Shown here: in pieces, positions 9,701 through 14,907 of the stretch | Position numbering within the stretch: the stretch's first letter is position 1 | Layout: every line of letters begins with the position of its first letter | DNA from: Euperipatoides rowelli | Lineage: Eukaryota; Onychophora; Udeonychophora; Euonychophora; Peripatopsidae | DNA length: 14,907 nt | NCBI GenBank assembly: GCA_003024985.2 | Contig: PXIH01S0030777.1 | Reading direction: 5' to 3' (one strand) | Notes under the pieces: model-generated | Databases searched by the model: none | Told to the model about the DNA's origin: nothing | What the model saw: the letters and a program-made list of their open reading frames with translations, nothing else | Program-made: the position numbers and the translations under genes

Positions 9701-9742
9701 TGTCAAAAATGTAAGTGACCTTTTCATAATTACAGCAGTTGT
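9701..9742 (+). other. CCHC zinc knuckle of copy B ORF1
   Basis: Codons read C-QK-C-K-stop-PF-H-NYSS-C, giving C-X2-C-X4-H-X4-C with a TGA at 9716-9718 inside the loop. All four metal ligands are kept although the frame is broken. This matches copy A at 839-880. Confidence 0.75.
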
Positions 9743-10660
9743 CCAGCACATAAGGAAAATCAGATTGTCAAGCCCCAACTTTCCACCTCTGAGAATCAAG
9801 CAGGACATAAACCAAGAACAATTAGTATTCCTCCAGGTGTAAATGAAAAGGGTTTTTTCCATGCATCAGATAGAAAAACATCCTTAAAACTTTCAAATCA
9901 AAATTTTATCCAGCTCTCTTCAAATTTCACTTCTAAGGAACAAATTGATTCAGGTGATGAGACAATTTGGCAAGTAGCCTGTGGGTCTCGCAATCACAAA
10001 CCTTGTTTCCTCATAATCACCTCAAGCCATTGAAAAGAAAAAGAAGCATGTTGAACCAGCTGAAAATTTACCACAGATTCAAAANATTAAATCTTCATCT
10101 TTTCCCTTGTCATCTGGTATCACTTCTCAAAAACAAAGCATATATCAAAATGATGCAAATTTCAAAGAAGAAAGTACGGTCATGTGATGTTTTAAAAAAT
10201 AAAAAAATAAAAATGTACGGTAGAGAGGACACTTCACCTGGAATAACCTAAAAAGTCATATCCTTCACAGAACATGAAAAAGAAACAAATGTTTAAAAAT
10301 GGGAAGGAAAGAAGGAATCCTAAACCATTGATGGATACAGTAGCTGATCATGTCACAGAAGAAGGGTAAAAAACAGAGTACAGTGTAATATTCCAGTTTT
10401 TAGCAGTTGGGAACAAAGCACCAACTGGCTATCAGGAAAACTCCCCATTATCAAACCCCAATCTATGTGTACAGATCAGTAACAATATTATAAAGAGTCT
10501 ATCAAAATTAAAATCTTCAAAAAAAATTGCTGTTATTTCTTCATATTCAGTTCAATATTCTAGATTTGGAGAAAATACTAGAAATGGCCAAAGACCATAT
10601 GTATTCAACATTATACAGGTTTAAAGGTTCCCAAATCTTTTCATAACTTATTATCTGACC

Positions 10661-11640
10661 TGAGATGTGTTACAGATCTCAAGAGGCCAGACCTTTAAGG
10701 AAAATTTACAGTAAAAAAGAAAACCAGAACCTCCAGGAGAAATTTTGTTTTTCTGCTAAAATTTCCTTTTGTGCTTTACAAGAGACAAATGCAAAATTCA
10801 CTAATGAATCACTTATACATAGAAGCTTTATAGGATCACCTTCCCAGTCTCCACATGCTGGCTTAAGTCTTTGGGTTAATTCATGCCAATATATAGTTGT
10901 ACAGGAGGTTCAATATGTAGTAATTCATTCAATTCAAGAGGTCACATGCTATTTGAGAAATTTTACAACTGTACTTTATAACATACATTTACCTCATGAA
11001 AATCAATCAGCCATTATAAATATTGAAGCTTGGATAGAGAGACTTAAGTTTTGGGGTGTTTATGTTCCAAGTATGACTTCAACTGAAAATAGGATCTCAG
11101 TAGATATTAATAATCCTCTCGACTCATCCAACAGCAAAAACATGTTTCAAATTTTATTAAGGACTTGACAGAAATTCACTTCATAGTCCTTGGTGATTTT
11201 AATGTGAGCATGGATATACCAACTTAGCCATTAAAGTCATGGAAAAGAGTTACAGTCAGGCAATTATTATCAACCGTCCTGGGTTCACTCCATCTAGTTC
11301 ATATTCTTATGGAAATGACAATCCCTAAGGTCAAGGCTATCAGAGTCACAAATGTCATAGATTTTATTTGTATCCTTGATGAGTAGCTACTCCAGTTAAA
11401 ACATTTAGTAGACAAAAGATGTATCAGCCAGACCACTCAATTTTGGTTGCAGAAATCCTACAAGATAATAAGATTCCATACAATCCACCCTACTGGCATT
11501 TTAAAAATGATCTACTGGCAGATAAAAATTACATACATCAAACTAAACAGATGATTGAAGGACTTTCTAGAGTATTCCAAATCAGCCCTTAGCTTTTTTG
11601 CAATGGTGGGATGGCTTTAAAAATCTGATAATCAGGAGTG
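10661..11640 (+). pseudogene. LINE copy B, ORF2 5' part: APE-type endonuclease
   Basis: Endonuclease domain of copy B. One frame is open from 10665 to 11168 and carries SFCALQETN (Glu codon 10782-10784), SPHAGLSLW and NIHLPHE (about 10981), lining up with CAIQESN, SSHAVLAFW and NLHLPHR of copy A. After a stop and frameshift come VLGDFN (about 11186-11203), VIDFIC (about 11354) and the PDH motif at 11428-11436 in place of SDH, keeping Asp and the catalytic His. It continues with NPPYWHFKN (about 11484), as in copy A. The role in active relatives is nicking the target to prime reverse transcription. In-frame stops occur near 11166, 11226 and 11384. The N-terminal Asn motif is not visible. Confidence 0.8.
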
Positions 11641-13690
11641 CAAGATGTTACTGATCGAGAGTTTCAGTCCTAAAAAAAAAGCTGCAGAACATTTAAGTAT
11701 TAATGCTATGGTTAAACCCACTGTTATATTTCCACAACCACAACACATTAACTTCATTTTGGAACAAACACCAATAGTGTTATATCTCATCCAACTGATA
11801 TAATGGAATCCTTGGCCAGATATTATGAAAAATTGTATTCACCAGATTCCAACATAGTGGAACCACATGAAAATATGACATTTGGTTTGTCAAGGATTCA
11901 AGCAGATGATTTTAATTTATTAGACATGTATGTGACAATAGAAGAGTTGGAGTCTGCTTCATTTTCATTGAACCTTGGAAAAGCAGCCAGCTCTGATAGA
12001 CTAATATTGGAATTTTTCCTGAAATTCTGGACAATTATTGGCCCCATATTACAAATTTGGACAAAGTTGATTATGGAACTGGGTCATTTGGCAACCTCAG
12101 CATAAAAAGGGGTTATACCATTGATAAGAAAAAAGGGAGATAATAGGTTATTAAATAATTGGAGACCTATTTCTCTGATTTCAGTGGACTTAAAAATATT
12201 TTGTAAGGCATTGACTATAAGATTAACTACTTATTTTGCACAGATAATACCACCTAGTCAATATGCCATACCTGGAAGGTCTATACATTCAGCATTAGCA
12301 ATCATTAGAGATTGCATATCCTTAACTAGAATGAACAAGATTTCTCTTTATATTATAGCACTTAATTAGACTAAGGCATTTGATAGGGTGGAACACTCAT
12401 ATATTATGCACTTGTTAAAGACTATTGGTTTGAGAAGCTATAAAGACAGTATATACAGAATATAGCTGCTCAGATAAAAATGCTTCAAGCTTATCTAGAC
12501 CATTTCATTACAGACTAGGAATTAGGCAAGGTGACCCTCTTTCTAACATTCTCTACATTGCTTTACAACGTATTCTTAATGCTTTGCAATTGATTATTAC
12601 ATCTCAAACATTGCATATTAATAACATGTCATTTCTAACCACAGCATATGCAGATGATGTGACTGTAATGGTTACAGAACAGCAAGCCATTGACAGTGTA
12701 CTCAACACATTTGATACATTTGGAAATTATTCTGGTGCTTTGCTAAATATCAATAAGTCATCTTTAGCTGGATTTCATTTGAACAGTCAACAGCAGGAAG
12801 ATTTACTTCCTCCATATGGGGTGATCAGGCAAGTATCATTAAACTCAATTAAGATTTTGAGGTTGAATTGTGTTCAGACCAATAAATATCTCCTGTACAA
12901 TGGAACAATACCATCAATACCAAAAGAAAGATAATTGCTTTTAAAGTGACAACCCTAACAATATGTCATATTTTCAAAGAGCTAATTGGTTAACTCAACA
13001 TCCCTGGACAAGATGGTCTTATCTATTTAAAACTCTGCAGCCAACTGTGATACAGATTCAGCAGTTGTCTGTCACCTTTTCTGAAGCTATATGGGTTGCT
13101 GGCAGACATTGGATGCAGTATGGAGAATTGATAAGACCAGTGGAGGAAGGAGTCATCACTATGATCTCACTGGTGGATGCAATTGACTCATACAGAGTTA
13201 GAATCTTAAGAGAAGGACAGAATGTACCAGGCTTTGTTTTGACTGAACATATCTTGGATAAATATGTTTCAGCAAACATGTGTTTAAAAATTTTGCACAC
13301 AAGACCTGATCCTATATCACTGAATGCTCTTCTACTAGTGTACCTTACTACTTTCCTTGCTTGGGACAAACTGCCCACAGCAATCTTTCCATACTCGAAA
13401 GAAGATCTTTAACAGCTTCCTGTTTTTTCATCAAAGTTTCTAGTAGAAAGGACATTATGTTTGCCTGTTCACAGGCCAATGAAAAGTCAACCTTCTCTGT
13501 TCAGGAATTATTAGCAATGCCAACTACCTGCACAAAAACTTCCTTGGCCTTACTCAATGATGTAATAGTTATAGTGGAAGCATAGGAATATGAACAGGAA
13601 CCTTCAACACATCTAGACTGTACCAAAACCTTAGTTTTTTTCAAAGGATTCTCCTCTTCATTTTCCAACATTCTCATTGTTCCTTTTATA
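11641..13690 (+). pseudogene. LINE copy B, ORF2 middle: reverse transcriptase
   Basis: From 11803 one frame reads YYEKLYSPDSN, then GKAASSDRLILEFF, and, past a stop at 12103, NWRPISLISVDLKIF (about 12160). It continues to motif A, where the catalytic Asp codon has become AAT (12364-12366) followed by TAG. A frameshift near 12465-12494 leads to LGIRQGDPLSNIL (motif B, from 12512) and YADD (12647-12658), then NYSGALLNINKSS. A further shift near 12940 leads to the thumb and linker frame 12963-13412 with AGRHW and KILHTRPDPISLNALLL, which matches GGRHW and DILHTKPEEFQLTSLSV in copy A. The alignment with copy A fades after about 13560. The domain then stops at the nested LINE fragment. Confidence 0.85.
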
Positions 13691-14190
13691 TGAAGATGTA
13701 TTATTATACACGTCATTGGAATCCAAGGATAATAAGAAAACTATTAGCTCACTCAAAAGAACAAATACCTAAACTGGAGAATCCAAGACTGATCCAATAC
13801 AATATTAGAGCTTTAAGGTTAATACTAGGTGAAACTTATAGTAACTACCAAGATGCATTAGTACTATTAAATGTAAAATCTTTGGAAGAGAGAAGGAGTG
13901 ATCAAAAGAGAAGATTTGCATCTAGTTTTTTTAGTGAGTTTCCCCGAATTACTGCCTGAGAAATGCATTAATATATCTGGTAAATCCACAAGAAATGCAA
14001 ATAAATTTTTTATTCCATATATTAGAACAAACCGTTATAAAAAGTTTGCAATATTTGTTAGAATATTATTGTTTTTAAGCATTATCTAAAAGTAGTATTT
14101 ATGATCAAATATAATATTGTAAATAGGATCTAAATCTTTTGGGGCCAAGATCCTATTAAAATTGAAATATGTAATTATGTATCTATATGA
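13690..14190 (+). mobile_element. 5'-truncated 3' end of a second, unrelated LINE nested in copy B
   Basis: This segment has no counterpart in copy A and carries the C-terminus of a CR1/Jockey-group-like ORF2. Visible blocks are IQYNIRALRLILGETYSNYQ (about 13792-13851), LNVKSLEERRSDQKRRFASS (about 13867-13926) and, one frameshift later, FFIPYIRTNRYKKFA (about 14006-14050). This arrangement of RAL-I-G, L-SLE-RR and the (R)TNRYK tail is typical of the end of many invertebrate non-LTR polymerases. About 100 bases of AT-rich 3' sequence with a perfect 10-bp inverted repeat follow before copy B resumes near 14190. The 5' junction lies somewhere between 13600 and 13740; no clean target duplication is visible. 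Clade assignment is tentative. Confidence 0.68.
14122..14157 (+). repeat. Hairpin in the 3' UTR of the nested LINE
   Basis: AATAGGATCT (14122-14131) and AGATCCTATT (14148-14157) are perfect reverse complements separated by 16 bases. It lies downstream of the ORF2 stop of the nested LINE. Structured 3' ends are used for reverse transcriptase recognition in several LINE families; a role here is inference. Confidence 0.7.
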
Positions 14191-14810
14191 AATAAACCAT
14201 GGTAATAATCTTTAAAAATCATTTTTGGCGATTCCTCCATATATGTATACCAACACCCACTTTTTGCCATGCTATTCGTCTTATTGATAAGCCATTGTGT
14301 TTACTTTGTTCATCCATTGATGTATCACTATGGCATCAATTTTCTACTTGCCCTAAACTGACAGATGTGATAGCAGNCATTGCAGCAGATATTTCCACAA
14401 TGGGAACACCTTCATTGTTGAACTTTAATTATATGTATCCAGACCCTGTAAATTCTCATAGACTAGCAAACTTATTAATAACAACATTTGTTTATACTGT
14501 AATGCTAATTGTATAACCATTTGCTAACTCAAATGCAGTCATCACTTCTCAAATAATTACACAGATATATCTTGATGTAATGGCAAAACAACTGCTTTAT
14601 TTTGCTAAAACTTATCCTCCTCTGGTAATAGACAATAGGTTCAGATGGTTCATCTATACCCATTCAATTATACTGGATTTTTTCTCAGGCGATGATATTT
14701 ATATTAGAACTGGTCAGGGTTACAGGCAATATGATGAAGATTCAGGAAACTCATATAAAACCATTTTGCCTTTTCATTTACAGAAGTTTAAGCATGGTAA
14801 TTTAGCATAA
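14191..14810 (+). pseudogene. LINE copy B, ORF2 3' end with zinc motif
   Basis: Copy B ORF2 resumes here: FWRFLHICIPTPTFCHAIRL (about 14222-14281) matches MWKFMHKVVPTPNFYYHFEM of copy A. Then come the C-X2-C-X8-H-X4-C motif and MYPDPVNSHRLANLLITTF (about 14434), against VYPDPVEEHRLATFRVAAL in copy A. A stop at 14514-14516 interrupts the frame, which then continues open to TAA at 14808-14810. The natural C-terminus is therefore probably about 98 codons beyond the stop, including LLYFAKTYPPLVID. One ambiguous base lies at 14377. The remaining 97 bases to the window end show no coding signal and may be 3' UTR. Confidence 0.78.
14298..14351 (+). other. C-terminal zinc-binding motif of copy B ORF2
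   Basis: Cys codons at 14298, 14307 and 14349 and His at 14334 give C-X2-C-X8-H-X4-C with an open frame (CLLCSSIDVSLWHQFSTC). The spacing is identical to copy A. Confidence 0.78.
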
Positions 14811-14907
14811 TAGTTATTGTATACACAGACACTTGTCTAATTACTCATACACTTTATTACATCATCAAATTCAGACATACAAATCATTTTCCCCTGCCCC
14901 TTCATAA

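Larger units (their letters stand above)
8290..10660 (+). pseudogene. LINE copy B, ORF1 (gag-like protein), broken
   Basis: Second family member, parallel to copy A ORF1 but strongly diverged. A possible N-terminal reading (STFSDQNGNYFTASQLLED, from about 8350) precedes a serine- and asparagine-rich region containing the duplicated IQKxIxGxYANSN segment. From about 9165 blocks line up with copy A: LAPKILLDSIPRVPHQSVGF with its RVLSPQMFNHPPLVPH, then IERITGRNSVIFIGHSPD (about 9267) and EPATRVVVSNVLHFVED (about 9424). A CCHC knuckle follows at 9701-9742. The lysine-rich tail is scattered over frames to about 10650, and DLEKILEMA (about 10563) matches LENIIGEA of copy A. Stops and shifts occur throughout. 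One ambiguous base is present at 10085. The N-terminal limit is uncertain. Confidence 0.65.

Noticed and set aside
10085-10085. Ambiguous base, with another at 14377
   Set aside because: Single unresolved calls in the assembly, without biological meaning on their own.
13058-13378. 106-codon open frame on the - strand
   Set aside because: Antisense of the RT thumb/linker region of copy B, whose + strand aligns with copy A.
1-14907. CRISPR arrays, tRNA/rRNA genes, bacterial promoters, or a novel defence or metabolic system
   Set aside because: No regularly spaced repeats, RNA gene signatures or intact non-transposon coding regions were seen on either strand.

Overview
This window looks like a stretch of animal nuclear genome made almost entirely of decayed transposable elements. 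It is visibly AT-rich. The recognisable protein fragments are an L1/Tx1-like LINE, a CR1/Jockey-group LINE tail and a hAT-like transposase of a type I associate with arthropods and other invertebrates. There is no bacterial-style operon, ribosome-binding site or tRNA/rRNA gene. A chelicerate or other arthropod is my guess, with low confidence. No host gene is recognisable, and every coding region carries stops and frameshifts.

Layout, all on the + strand. Bases 1-7616 hold LINE copy A, cut at its 5' side by the window edge. It has an ORF1 with a CCHC zinc knuckle (1-1995), then ORF2 with an APE-type endonuclease (about 2000-2770), a reverse transcriptase with a YADD box, and a C-terminal zinc-binding motif. 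Copy A's ORF2 is split by a 2163-bp hAT-like DNA transposon (3370-5532) with 13-bp imperfect terminal inverted repeats and an 8-bp target duplication. Bases 7617-8290 are non-coding spacer, 3' end or 5' UTR. Bases 8290-14810 hold LINE copy B, a second, divergent member of the same family in the same orientation, with the same order of ORF1, zinc knuckle, endonuclease, RT and C-terminal zinc motif. Copy B is itself interrupted near its 3' end (about 13690-14190) by the 5'-truncated tail of an unrelated LINE.

The two LINE copies validate each other. Domains hidden by stops in one copy can be aligned to the other, and the exact hAT insertion point follows from the comparison. Removing the transposon and one target copy from A gives a gap-free alignment with B. 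I see no evidence of an active element or of a new cellular system. The most informative points are the hAT-like ends flanking an otherwise poorly classified transposase, and the motif set shared by the two LINE copies.
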